The translations under genes and the position numbers were made by a program. Source: Escherichia ruysiae (GTDB lineage: Bacteria > Pseudomonadota > Gammaproteobacteria > Enterobacterales > Enterobacteriaceae). Taken from it: a stretch of DNA of 64,000 nucleotides. The notes beneath the pieces were generated by a model, which saw nothing but the letters and a program-made list of their open reading frames with translations, did no database searches and was not told where the DNA came from. Shown here one piece after another: positions 36,024-44,386 of this stretch (its first letter is position 1; every line of letters starts with the position of its first letter). Location: assembly GCF_902498915.1 (NCBI RefSeq), contig NZ_CABVLQ010000001.1, one strand, 5' to 3'.

Positions 36024-36815
36024 ATGAATCAAATCGACCGTTTGCTCACTATTATGCAGCGTCTTCGCGACCCGGATAACGGCTGCCCGTGGGATAAAGA
36101 GCAGACATTCGCCTCTATTGCACCTTATACCCTTGAAGAAACCTACGAAGTGCTGGATGCCATTGCCCGCGAAGATTTTGACGATCTGCGCGGTGAACTC
36201 GGCGATCTGCTGTTCCAGGTGGTGTTTTACGCGCAAATGGCCCAGGAAGAAGGGCGCTTTGACTTTAATGATATTTGCGCTGCGATTAGCGATAAATTAG
36301 AGCGTCGCCATCCACATGTTTTTGCCGACAGTTCTGCCGAAAACAGCAGTGAAGTGCTTGCCCGTTGGGAGCAAATAAAAACTGAAGAACGCGCACAGAA
36401 AGCGCAGCATTCGGCGCTGGACGATATTCCTCGTAGTTTACCGGCCTTAATGCGTGCGCAAAAAATCCAGAAACGCTGCGCCAACGTTGGCTTCGACTGG
36501 ACAACACTTGGCCCCGTGGTCGATAAAGTCTACGAAGAGATCGACGAGGTGATGTACGAGGCGCGGCAGGCTGTTGTCGACCAGGCTAAACTGGAGGAAG
36601 AAATGGGTGACCTGCTGTTTGCTACGGTCAACCTGGCTCGCCATTTAGGGACAAAAGCGGAAATTGCATTGCAAAAAGCAAACGAAAAATTCGAGCGTCG
36701 TTTTCGCGAAGTGGAGCGTATTGTTGCCGCGCGTGGACTGGAAATGACAGGTGTTGACCTCGAAACAATGGAAGAAGTCTGGCAACAGGTAAAACGGCAG
36801 GAAATTGATCTCTAA
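36024..36815 (+). CDS. mazG: Nucleoside triphosphate pyrophosphohydrolase MazG
   Basis: A 263-residue all-alpha NTP pyrophosphatase that converts (d)NTPs to monophosphates. It has two tandem MazG domains, each with an EExxE/ExxD metal motif: LEETYEVLDAI with LRGELGDLLFQVVF in the first, and YEEIDEVMYEAR with LEEEMGDLLFATVN in the second. In K-12 it is the third gene of mazEFG, where it moderates MazF toxicity and ppGpp levels. Here mazE and mazF are absent and mazG sits directly behind relA, so that regulatory link is lost. The start is ATG 36024, after AGGACATTCC. Confidence 0.97.
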   Translation: MNQIDRLLTIMQRLRDPDNGCPWDKEQTFASIAPYTLEETYEVLDAIAREDFDDLRGELGDLLFQVVFYAQMAQEEGRFDFNDICAAISDKLERRHPHVFADSSAENSSEVLARWEQIKTEERAQKAQHSALDDIPRSLPALMRAQKIQKRCANVGFDWTTLGPVVDKVYEEIDEVMYEARQAVVDQAKLEEEMGDLLFATVNLARHLGTKAEIALQKANEKFERRFREVERIVAARGLEMTGVDLETMEEVWQQVKRQEIDL

Positions 36816-37042
36816 GGGAATTACGCGGTCAAGCGCGATTTGTGTCATTTTTTAAATGACAAGCGATTGATTTGCGTCAAAAACATTTACCCCAAAGGGG
36901 CTATTTTCTCACTCCTGATTTCAATAGTGCGCTGGCGAAGAGGAGGGATAATGAAAGTTTGTGGCACAGGTCATGTTCGGGTATACTGCTTTCCCGTCCT
37001 GGTTATTCCATCGTCTTTTCAACCTAACTTCTCAGGTTCAGC
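36816..37042 (+). promoter_or_regulatory. pyrG promoter/leader region
   Basis: The 227-base gap before pyrG contains a stem-loop ACCCCAAAGGGGCTATTTT (about 36890-36908) that may end mazG transcription. A promoter-like GGTATACTGCTTTCCCG lies at 36979-36995, consistent with the known UTP/CTP-sensitive pyrG start region. No gene is apparent. Confidence 0.5.
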
Positions 37043-38680
37043 ATGACAACGAACTATATTTTTGTGACCGGCGGGGTCGTATCCTCTCTGGGTAAAGGCA
37101 TTGCCGCAGCCTCCCTCGCAGCCATTCTTGAAGCCCGTGGCCTCAATGTGACCATCATGAAACTGGATCCGTACATCAACGTCGATCCAGGTACTATGAG
37201 CCCAATCCAACACGGGGAAGTGTTCGTTACTGAAGACGGCGCTGAAACCGACCTGGACCTGGGGCACTACGAGCGTTTCATTCGTACCAAAATGAGCCGC
37301 CGTAACAACTTCACCACGGGTCGTATCTACTCTGACGTTCTGCGTAAAGAACGCCGTGGCGACTACCTTGGCGCAACCGTACAGGTTATCCCGCACATTA
37401 CTAACGCTATCAAAGAACGCGTTCTTGCCGGTGGCGAAGGCCACGACGTGGTTCTGGTCGAAATCGGCGGTACTGTAGGTGATATTGAATCTCTGCCGTT
37501 CCTCGAAGCGATTCGCCAGTTGGCTGTTGAAATTGGCCGCGAACATACTCTGTTTATGCACCTGACGCTGGTGCCGTACATGGCAGCGTCTGGTGAAGTC
37601 AAAACTAAACCGACTCAGCACTCTGTAAAAGAGCTGCTCTCTATCGGTATCCAGCCTGACATCCTGATTTGTCGTTCAGATCGCGCCGTACCGGCAAACG
37701 AACGTGCGAAGATTGCATTGTTCTGTAATGTTCCGGAAAAAGCGGTTATTTCTCTGAAAGACGTCGATTCCATCTATAAAATTCCGGGCCTGTTGAAATC
37801 TCAGGGGCTGGACGATTATATTTGTAAACGATTCAGCTTGAACTGCCCGGAAGCGGATCTGTCCGAATGGGAACAGGTTATCTTTGAAGAAGCGAATCCG
37901 GTGAGTGAAGTCACCATCGGTATGGTCGGTAAGTACATCGAACTGCCAGACGCTTACAAATCCGTGATTGAAGCACTGAAACACGGTGGGCTGAAGAATC
38001 GTGTCAGCGTCAACATCAAACTGATCGATTCACAAGATGTTGAAACGCGCGGTGTTGAAATCCTTAAAGGTCTGGACGCGATCCTCGTACCTGGCGGTTT
38101 CGGCTATCGTGGCGTAGAAGGCATGATTACTACCGCACGCTTTGCGCGTGAGAACAATATTCCTTATCTGGGCATTTGCCTGGGTATGCAGGTGGCGTTA
38201 ATTGATTACGCTCGACATGTTGCCAACATGGAGAACGCCAACTCTACGGAATTTGTGCCAGACTGTAAGTACCCGGTTGTGGCGCTGATTACCGAGTGGC
38301 GTGATGAAAACGGCAACGTTGAAGTTCGTAGCGAGAAGAGCGATCTCGGTGGCACCATGCGTCTCGGCGCACAGCAGTGCCAGTTGGTTGACGATAGCCT
38401 GGTTCGCCAGCTGTACAATGCGCCGACAATTGTTGAGCGTCATCGTCACCGTTACGAAGTCAACAACATGCTGTTGAAACAGATTGAAGATGCAGGTCTG
38501 CGCGTTGCGGGCCGTTCCGGGGATGATCAGTTGGTCGAGATCATCGAAGTTCCGAATCACCCGTGGTTCGTGGCTTGTCAGTTCCATCCGGAGTTTACTT
38601 CTACTCCACGTGATGGCCACCCGCTGTTTGCCGGCTTTGTGAAAGCCGCCAGCGAGTTCCAGAAACGTCAGGCGAAGTAA
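37043..38680 (+). CDS. pyrG: CTP synthase
   Basis: A 545-residue enzyme that aminates UTP to CTP using ATP and glutamine. The N-terminal synthetase (amidoligase) domain has FVTGGVVSSLGKGI at residues 7-20. The C-terminal class I glutaminase (about 290-545) shows GICLGMQ with the nucleophile Cys (about 379) and the His-Glu pair in CQFHPEFTSTPRDG. Tetramerisation and filament-forming regions are intact. eno follows after 87 bases; the pair is usually co-transcribed. Highly conserved. Confidence 0.98.
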   Translation: MTTNYIFVTGGVVSSLGKGIAAASLAAILEARGLNVTIMKLDPYINVDPGTMSPIQHGEVFVTEDGAETDLDLGHYERFIRTKMSRRNNFTTGRIYSDVLRKERRGDYLGATVQVIPHITNAIKERVLAGGEGHDVVLVEIGGTVGDIESLPFLEAIRQLAVEIGREHTLFMHLTLVPYMAASGEVKTKPTQHSVKELLSIGIQPDILICRSDRAVPANERAKIALFCNVPEKAVISLKDVDSIYKIPGLLKSQGLDDYICKRFSLNCPEADLSEWEQVIFEEANPVSEVTIGMVGKYIELPDAYKSVIEALKHGGLKNRVSVNIKLIDSQDVETRGVEILKGLDAILVPGGFGYRGVEGMITTARFARENNIPYLGICLGMQVALIDYARHVANMENANSTEFVPDCKYPVVALITEWRDENGNVEVRSEKSDLGGTMRLGAQQCQLVDDSLVRQLYNAPTIVERHRHRYEVNNMLLKQIEDAGLRVAGRSGDDQLVEIIEVPNHPWFVACQFHPEFTSTPRDGHPLFAGFVKAASEFQKRQAK

Positions 38681-38698
38681 GTAAAAAAGTTAGAACGG

Positions 38699-38726
38699 CA
38701 ACGCGTACCCAGGGTACGCGTTGTTT
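38699..38726 (+). terminator. Hairpin between pyrG and eno
   Basis: An 11-bp perfect stem, CAACGCGTACC paired with GGTACGCGTTG, has a 3-base loop and is followed by TTTG. It is strong but has a short U-run, so partial termination or mRNA protection between two unequally expressed genes is likely. Confidence 0.65.
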
Positions 38727-38767
38727 GTCTGGAGTTTTAGTTTAACTAGTGACTTGAGGAAACCCTA

Positions 38768-40066
38768 ATGTCCAAAATCGTAAAAATCATCGGTCGTGAA
38801 ATCATCGACTCCCGTGGTAACCCGACTGTTGAAGCCGAAGTACACCTGGAGGGTGGTTTCGTCGGTATGGCAGCTGCTCCGTCAGGTGCTTCTACTGGTT
38901 CCCGTGAAGCACTGGAACTGCGCGATGGCGACAAATCCCGTTTCCTGGGCAAAGGCGTAACCAAAGCTGTTGCTGCGGTAAACGGCCCGATCGCTCAGGC
39001 GCTGATTGGCAAAGATGCCAAAGATCAGGCTGGCATTGACAAGATCATGATCGACCTGGACGGCACTGAAAACAAATCCAAATTCGGCGCGAACGCAATC
39101 CTGGCTGTATCTCTGGCTAACGCCAAAGCTGCTGCAGCTGCTAAAGGTATGCCGCTGTACGAGCACATCGCTGAACTGAACGGTACTCCGGGCAAATACT
39201 CCATGCCGGTTCCGATGATGAACATCATCAACGGTGGTGAGCACGCTGACAACAACGTTGATATCCAGGAATTCATGATTCAGCCGGTTGGCGCGAAAAC
39301 TGTGAAAGAAGCCATCCGCATGGGTTCTGAAGTTTTCCATCACCTGGCAAAAGTTCTGAAAGCGAAAGGCATGAACACTGCAGTTGGTGACGAAGGTGGC
39401 TATGCGCCGAACCTGGGTTCCAACGCTGAAGCTCTGGCTGTTATCGCTGAAGCTGTTAAAGCTGCTGGTTATGAACTGGGCAAAGACATCACTCTGGCGA
39501 TGGACTGCGCAGCTTCTGAATTCTACAAAGACGGTAAATACGTTCTGGCTGGCGAAGGCAACAAAGCGTTCACCTCTGAAGAATTTACTCACTTCCTGGA
39601 AGAACTGACCAAACAGTACCCGATCGTTTCTATCGAAGACGGTCTGGACGAATCTGACTGGGACGGTTTCGCATACCAGACCAAAGTTCTGGGCGACAAA
39701 ATCCAGCTGGTTGGTGACGACCTGTTCGTAACCAACACCAAGATCCTGAAAGAAGGTATCGAAAAAGGCATCGCTAACTCCATCCTGATCAAATTCAACC
39801 AGATCGGTTCTCTGACCGAAACTCTGGCTGCAATCAAGATGGCGAAAGATGCTGGCTACACTGCAGTTATCTCTCACCGTTCTGGCGAAACTGAAGACGC
39901 TACCATCGCTGACCTGGCTGTTGGTACTGCTGCAGGCCAGATCAAAACTGGTTCTATGAGCCGTTCTGACCGCGTTGCTAAATACAACCAGCTGATTCGT
40001 ATCGAAGAAGCTCTGGGCGAAAAAGCACCGTACAACGGTCGTAAAGAGATCAAAGGCCAGGCATAA
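38768..40066 (+). CDS. eno: Enolase (phosphopyruvate hydratase)
   Basis: A 432-residue glycolytic enzyme interconverting 2-phosphoglycerate and phosphoenolpyruvate; it is also the RNA-binding degradosome partner of RNase E. Key motifs: [15 protein letters not shown] (phosphate loop), [10 protein letters not shown], metal ligands in MDCAASEF and [13 protein letters not shown], catalytic Lys in [14 protein letters not shown], and [17 protein letters not shown]. Codon usage is strongly biased toward optimal codons (AAA, GAA, GTT, CTG), as expected for very high expression. A strong terminator follows. Confidence 0.99.
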
Positions 40067-40086
40067 GTCTGACTTAGCATCTTAAT

Positions 40087-40113
40087 AAAAAACCCGCTTC
40101 GGCGGGTTTTTTT
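40087..40113 (+). terminator. Intrinsic terminator after eno
   Basis: AACCCGC, tetraloop TTCG, then GCGGGTT is followed by T7. A very strong rho-independent terminator 20 bases after the eno stop. In K-12, ygcG would lie just beyond it. Confidence 0.95.
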
Positions 40114-40199
40114 ACGTCCATTTATAGCACAGCCGCTGCGCATGACCGGGCGGGGGAAATCTGCAATAATTAACAATTATCCACTTTACAGAGAATGCT

Positions 40200-40871
40200 A
40201 TGCAGTACCCGATTAACGAGATGTTCCAGACCCTGCAAGGTGAGGGTTACTTTACCGGCGTCCCCGCCATTTTTATTCGTTTACAGGGATGCCCGGTCGG
40301 CTGTGCCTGGTGTGATACCAAACACACATGGGAAAAACTTGAGGATCGGGAAGTTTCTCTTTTTAGCATTTTGGCGAAAACCAAAGAGAGTGATAAGTGG
40401 GGGGCTGCGAGCAGCGAAGATTTGTTAGCGGTCATAAGTCGTCAGGGGTATACCGCGCGTCACGTGGTGATTACTGGTGGTGAACCTTGCATTCATGATT
40501 TGCTGCCATTGACTGACCTGCTAGAAAAGAACGGTTTTAGCTGCCAGATCGAAACCAGCGGCACTCATGAAGTGCGTTGCACACCGAATACCTGGGTTAC
40601 CGTGTCGCCAAAGCTGAACATGCGCGGCGGCTATGAAGTGTTGTCTCAGGCGCTGGAACGAGCTAATGAAATTAAACATCCGGTTGGACGCGTACGGGAT
40701 ATTGAAGCACTGGATGAATTGTTGGCGACGCTGACCGATGATAAACCGCGAGTCATTGCCCTTCAGCCGATTAGTCAGAAAGAAGATGCCACGCGTTTAT
40801 GTATCGATACCTGCATTGCGCGGAACTGGCGTTTGTCGATGCAAACGCATAAATATTTGAATATTGCCTGA
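40200..40871 (+). CDS. queE: 7-carboxy-7-deazaguanine synthase QueE
   Basis: A 223-residue radical-SAM enzyme that rearranges 6-carboxytetrahydropterin to 7-carboxy-7-deazaguanine in queuosine biosynthesis. The cluster motif CPVGCAWC gives a canonical C-x3-C-x2-C (about residues 31-38). The SAM-binding GGE motif is in VVITGGEPCIHD. In E. coli this protein also blocks septation when PhoPQ is hyperactivated. The gammaproteobacterial insert after the cluster motif (KTKESDKWGAASSEDLL) is present. In K-12, ygcG separates it from eno; here it follows eno's terminator directly. Confidence 0.97.
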   Translation: MQYPINEMFQTLQGEGYFTGVPAIFIRLQGCPVGCAWCDTKHTWEKLEDREVSLFSILAKTKESDKWGAASSEDLLAVISRQGYTARHVVITGGEPCIHDLLPLTDLLEKNGFSCQIETSGTHEVRCTPNTWVTVSPKLNMRGGYEVLSQALERANEIKHPVGRVRDIEALDELLATLTDDKPRVIALQPISQKEDATRLCIDTCIARNWRLSMQTHKYLNIA

Positions 40872-41110
40872 CTAAACATTTATAAGCGTTATAAATGGGT
40901 GGAACCTGTAAAAGAATTCCACTCATTTATATTCTTTGTCGCCTCTGAAAAACCTCCATTTTGCTTATCCTGGACTAATCATTGCCATTCTCTACAAATT
41001 CTGTGGCGTTAATTTTTCGCTGGTGTGAAAATTATTGCGGTGAAGTTTGGCAGATTTTAGTTTTTATAGATTTATTTTAAATATTTACCTTTTCAGTCAA
41101 TGGATTAAGT

Positions 41111-41210
41111 GCTCTTTAACATAGTAGATGTGTTGTTTGTGTGATCCTGTAAAGTTGGTAGATTGTGACTGGCTTAAAAAATCATTAATTAATAATAGGT
41201 TATGTTTAGA
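41111..41210 (+). promoter_or_regulatory. CRISPR2 leader (type I-E)
   Basis: The AT-rich stretch containing GTTGGTAGATTGTGACTGGC and AAAATCATTAATTAATAATA, ending TATGTTTAGA directly before the repeat, is the type I-E CRISPR leader as I know it from K-12 arrays. It includes the IHF-binding region needed for spacer integration. The leader appears well preserved although no cas genes are in this window. Confidence 0.85.
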
Positions 41211-41239
41211 GAGTTCCCCGTGTCAGTGGGGATAAACCT
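41211..41239 (+). CRISPR. Single degenerate type I-E CRISPR repeat, no spacers
   Basis: GAGTTCCCCGTGTCAGTGGG continued by GATAAACCT matches 25 of 29 positions of the E. coli I-E repeat as I remember it. The changes are C-to-T at positions 11, 13 and 17 and the last base G-to-T. The palindromic stem would keep its four C-G pairs, with G-U pairs inside. No second repeat exists before ygcE ends at 41286. This is the CRISPR2 site between queE and ygcE reduced to leader plus one repeat. Confidence 0.88.
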
Positions 41240-41285
41240 TTCAGTAGGGTTCAGCCCGGGCAGTTTCCCGCCCGGTCTTCCTTAC

Positions 41286-42764
41286 TTACGCATTCGACCA
41301 GCTCTGGATCGAATCCGCACTCCCCAGCTCACCATGCATCACTTCATACGATTTTTTCAAAATCACATCTGTGTGTTTGGTTAGGTCTTTGAAAATGCCT
41401 TTATTCATCGCGTCGTAGCGTTTGGCATTGCACTCAACAGGCATAAAGATATCTTTCACGCGAACCATTTTGTCGACTGCCGTTGCGTAATCCGGATACA
41501 GACCCAGACCTACCGCCGTATTGATTGCTGCTCCCAAACTTGCACAGCCGTTAATGGCGTTACGCCGTGCCGGAAGGTTGAACACGTCGGCAAAAATTTG
41601 CATAAACAGATCGCTGTTCGAACCGCCGCCAGTAATGATCACATGTTTGGCAAATTGATTCATTTCATTACACATATTGTCGTAATTATTCTTCAGCGTC
41701 AGCGCCACGCTTTCCAGAATCGAACGATATATCCATGCGTAGTCCATGCTGGAATCAAAGCCGATCATAATCCCGCGTTTATACGGTTCCCACGGGTTGG
41801 TCAGCCAGTCCAGCACCGTCATCAGTCCGTTACAACCCGGTGGTACGCAAGACGCCTTTTTGTTGAGCAAATCCTCCGGCGACAGATTCTGCGCTTTGGC
41901 ATCCTGAATTAACGACTCGCCCAACATGTCGCGTAGCCAGCTCACCGTCCACATACCTTTGCGAATACCGTAACCTTCATACAGCAACGTTTGCGGAATA
42001 GAAGACATAATCGGCCAGTACGCTACCGGATCTTTCGGCAGTACTTTGCCGTTCATCATCAACGCAATGTAGGTGCCTAATGAAATCACTGCCGTTTCAT
42101 CGTCCAGTAACCCGGCACCTAGTGCTTCTACCGGTTTATCACTGGTGGTACACACCACCGGCAGCCCGGTCGGGAAATGTGTCGCCAGTGCAGCTTGTGG
42201 TGTTATATGCCCAAGCACGGTGCCCGGCATTTGCACATCAAACAGCATTTGGCGAGGGATATTAAACTTCTCCATCACTGCGGCATCTTCGCCCCATGCC
42301 CAGGTTTTATAATCCACTGGCCACTGACCAAAATAGTTAGCGATATTGTCTTTAAACTCGCCCGTTAAACGGTGCGTCAGGTAGCCCGAAAAAGAGGTGA
42401 CATACGCCACGTCAGGATTAGTGTGTTCGTAGGGACGCGTTACGCGTGCATCCTGCCAGCTAATCAACGGCGCGGCTGGCGTACCATCGGCTTTCAATAA
42501 CGCACGGCAGCAACGGATTGATCCCAGACCAATGCCAACAATATCTTCTTTATTTCCGGCAAACTGGCTCATCAAATCGTGACCGGCAAAACATAATGAT
42601 GCCCATAAATCATCGTCAGGATGTTCTGCGGTATCGGCATCCGGCGTGTGCATCGGCTGTAATAAGCCTTTGCCTTCGCAAACCACGTTACCTTCCAGAT
42701 CGTACATCACCACTTTTGTGCTCTGACTTCCGCCATCAATCCCTATGATGTATTTTTTCGACAT
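41286..42764 (-). CDS. ygcE: FGGY-family carbohydrate kinase YgcE
   Basis: A 492-residue kinase of the FGGY family (xylulokinase/gluconokinase/glycerol kinase type) with unknown substrate. The N-terminal ATPase-fold motif is IGIDGGSQSTKVVMYD. A second domain shows VICTTSDKPVEALGAGLL-type sequence (read VCTTSDKPVEALGAG) and the C-terminal FGGY signature region ITGGGSNSDLFMQIFADV. It is second in the yqcE-ygcE operon, 26 bases after yqcE. Its phosphorylated product is a candidate ligand for the GlpP-like protein YgcP (inference). The protein is intact. Confidence 0.93.
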   Translation of the reverse strand: MSKKYIIGIDGGSQSTKVVMYDLEGNVVCEGKGLLQPMHTPDADTAEHPDDDLWASLCFAGHDLMSQFAGNKEDIVGIGLGSIRCCRALLKADGTPAAPLISWQDARVTRPYEHTNPDVAYVTSFSGYLTHRLTGEFKDNIANYFGQWPVDYKTWAWGEDAAVMEKFNIPRQMLFDVQMPGTVLGHITPQAALATHFPTGLPVVCTTSDKPVEALGAGLLDDETAVISLGTYIALMMNGKVLPKDPVAYWPIMSSIPQTLLYEGYGIRKGMWTVSWLRDMLGESLIQDAKAQNLSPEDLLNKKASCVPPGCNGLMTVLDWLTNPWEPYKRGIMIGFDSSMDYAWIYRSILESVALTLKNNYDNMCNEMNQFAKHVIITGGGSNSDLFMQIFADVFNLPARRNAINGCASLGAAINTAVGLGLYPDYATAVDKMVRVKDIFMPVECNAKRYDAMNKGIFKDLTKHTDVILKKSYEVMHGELGSADSIQSWSNA

Positions 42765-42790
42765 GATTTTTCTCCTGTAATTTTTCTGGC

Positions 42791-44068
42791 TTACTTGCTG
42801 TTAGCCATTGCGGGGGCGCTATCAGCAGTACGGATTTTTTGGAACAGCAAAAAGGTAAAGACGATCACCATGCCAAGCGCCGCCATGCCCATCAGCCACA
42901 TGTTGCGGTAGGCTTCTGCTGCGGGCAGAGTGTCTTGCCAGTGGCCGATAATTGGGTAAACGAAGACATCCGGCAGGAATCCAATCACTGAACAAATTCC
43001 TACCGTGGTGCCCATAATGTAAGACGGCGTTCTCGCTTCGCCGGGGCAGGCCCAGTACAACCCACGTGAGGCGTAGCAGGTGAATCCCAGCAGTAAAATC
43101 AGGCCAATCCCCATCGCGACCGATTGCGGGTTAGAGTTGGTGACGAGCAGGGCAGTCAGCGCCAGTAAACCGATTACGGAAAGGATTTGGATCACGCGGG
43201 TAGGAGATTTCACTTTGCTGTAGGTGGTGATAATGCCGCCAAGCGGACCGCACAGCGCGCGGAAGATTTTGTTGATCACAATCCCCATGTAGCTCGCCGC
43301 CACCAGCGACATGCCATACATTTCGGTCAGATAGTTGGTGGAGTAACTCAGAATGGCGTAGATGGTGAAGACGCCAAAAATCACCATGCTGCAATACCAG
43401 GTTGTGCTGATGCGCAAAACGGCCAGGATGTCGCTAAGCTGGAATGACTGTTTTTCTTCGTTATTGGTACTACGCAGGCTATTGTTATCACTAACAAAAA
43501 ACCAGCACAAGATGCCCAGCAGAATGTAAACCACACTGTAGATGATAATGACCGTTTTCAGGCTGGCACTGTCATCCGGTGCGAAGCGGGAAAAGACCCA
43601 CATGGTAAACACCGCCAGCGACATTACGCCGACGCCGCGCAGCCCTTCCATCCAGCCCATGATCTTCCCTTGCTCGCTATGATCGCCAAGCAATGAGGCG
43701 GCTTTTATCGATACCGACCACAGCATTAAAATCGTCGTTATCGCAAACGCGACCTGGATACAAAGCATTACCCATAATGGTGGATATGTTGCCATTATCA
43801 GGCCTAATAATCCGGTAATGATCATCGCGGAAGTAATCATTTTGCGGTGTGAAAATTTATCGGCAATAACGCCGCTGGGGGCATAAAGAATAATAGCCGC
43901 AATACCAAAGGTACTCATTATTAAACCTATCTCGGTATTGCTGAATCCCATAAATTTTGCCATGGGAATTTGGTAAATATAACGTAAATAAGCCAGATCG
44001 AAACTAACGCCGCCGCTAAAACTGATTATCGCGAGGGTTATCCAACGGCGATATGAGTGGTGTTGCAT
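42791..44068 (-). CDS. yqcE: MFS transporter YqcE
   Basis: A 425-residue major facilitator with 12 predicted membrane helices and unknown substrate; in K-12 it is yqcE, next to ygcE. APSGVIADKFSHRKMI is MFS motif A after helix 2. The N-terminal FSGGVSFDLAYLRYIYQIPMAKFMGF is typical of sugar-acid or sugar-phosphate type carriers. It is the first gene of a two-gene operon with the kinase ygcE, suggesting uptake followed by phosphorylation. The leader just upstream contains a strong terminator-like hairpin whose U-run ends 24 bases before the ATG. Confidence 0.92.
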   Translation of the reverse strand: MQHHSYRRWITLAIISFSGGVSFDLAYLRYIYQIPMAKFMGFSNTEIGLIMSTFGIAAIILYAPSGVIADKFSHRKMITSAMIITGLLGLIMATYPPLWVMLCIQVAFAITTILMLWSVSIKAASLLGDHSEQGKIMGWMEGLRGVGVMSLAVFTMWVFSRFAPDDSASLKTVIIIYSVVYILLGILCWFFVSDNNSLRSTNNEEKQSFQLSDILAVLRISTTWYCSMVIFGVFTIYAILSYSTNYLTEMYGMSLVAASYMGIVINKIFRALCGPLGGIITTYSKVKSPTRVIQILSVIGLLALTALLVTNSNPQSVAMGIGLILLLGFTCYASRGLYWACPGEARTPSYIMGTTVGICSVIGFLPDVFVYPIIGHWQDTLPAAEAYRNMWLMGMAALGMVIVFTFLLFQKIRTADSAPAMANSK

Positions 44069-44092
44069 ATCGTATTCCCATTTGTAATAGAC

Positions 44093-44140
44093 AAAAAAAA
44101 GAGAAAAGTAAGCCGCCCTTTCAGGAGGATTACTTTTCTC
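44093..44140 (-). terminator. Leader terminator (attenuator) of yqcE-ygcE
   Basis: On the minus strand, GAGAAAAGTAA pairs perfectly with TTACTTTTCTC (11 bp) around an 18-base interior that can form a further small stem (CCT/AGG). Eight T residues follow at once. It lies between the presumed promoter and the yqcE ATG, with 24 bases from U-run to ATG, so transcription must read through it to express the operon. Its outer sequence matches the ygcW leader terminator. Confidence 0.85.
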
Positions 44141-44189
44141 AGGTCTCTAGTAATTGCGATAAGAAATAACATGGAAAGCAGAGGTGTTG

Positions 44190-44205
44190 TGTGAGAGTAA
44201 TCACG
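44190..44205. promoter_or_regulatory. CRP-like site for yqcE-ygcE
   Basis: TGTGAGAGTAATCACG matches the CRP palindrome TGTGA-N6-TCACA at 9 of 10 core positions. Its centre would be about -41 for a minus-strand start near 44156, upstream of the yqcE leader hairpin. Confidence 0.65.
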
Positions 44206-44246
44206 ATTCTACTTTTTAAAAACATTTGACAATACAAATAGCACAC

Positions 44247-44262
44247 TGTGATTATGATCACA
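44247..44262. promoter_or_regulatory. CRP site for ygcW operon
   Basis: TGTGATTATGATCACA is a perfect TGTGA-N6-TCACA palindrome. With its centre at 44254.5 it is placed for class II activation of a plus-strand start near 44296, with TAAAAAT at about 44284-44290 as a possible -10 element. Confidence 0.75.
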
Positions 44263-44313
44263 TAAGCGATTATGTCCTTATGCTAAAAATTATTCCCAGT
44301 TACCAGAGATAAT

Positions 44314-44362
44314 GAGAAAGGTAACTTCCCTCTCGCGGGGGAAGTTACCTTTCTTTTTTTTT
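44314..44362 (+). terminator. Leader terminator (attenuator) of ygcW operon
   Basis: 44314-44330 pairs with 44339-44355 over about 16-17 bp (core GGTAACTTCCC/GGGAAGTTACC) with an 8-base loop. A run of T residues follows at 44354-44362. The U-run ends 24 bases before the ygcW ATG. It starts GAGAAAGGTAA and ends TTACCTTTCTT, closely matching the hairpin in the divergent yqcE leader. This is an intrinsic terminator inside a 5' leader, the hallmark of attenuation/antitermination. Confidence 0.88.
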
Positions 44363-44386
44363 GCCTTACGGAAATTGGAGCTAACT

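Noticed and set aside
38882..39877. A 331-codon antisense open frame inside eno
   Set aside because: The strong codon bias of eno keeps the opposite frame open; nothing supports expression.
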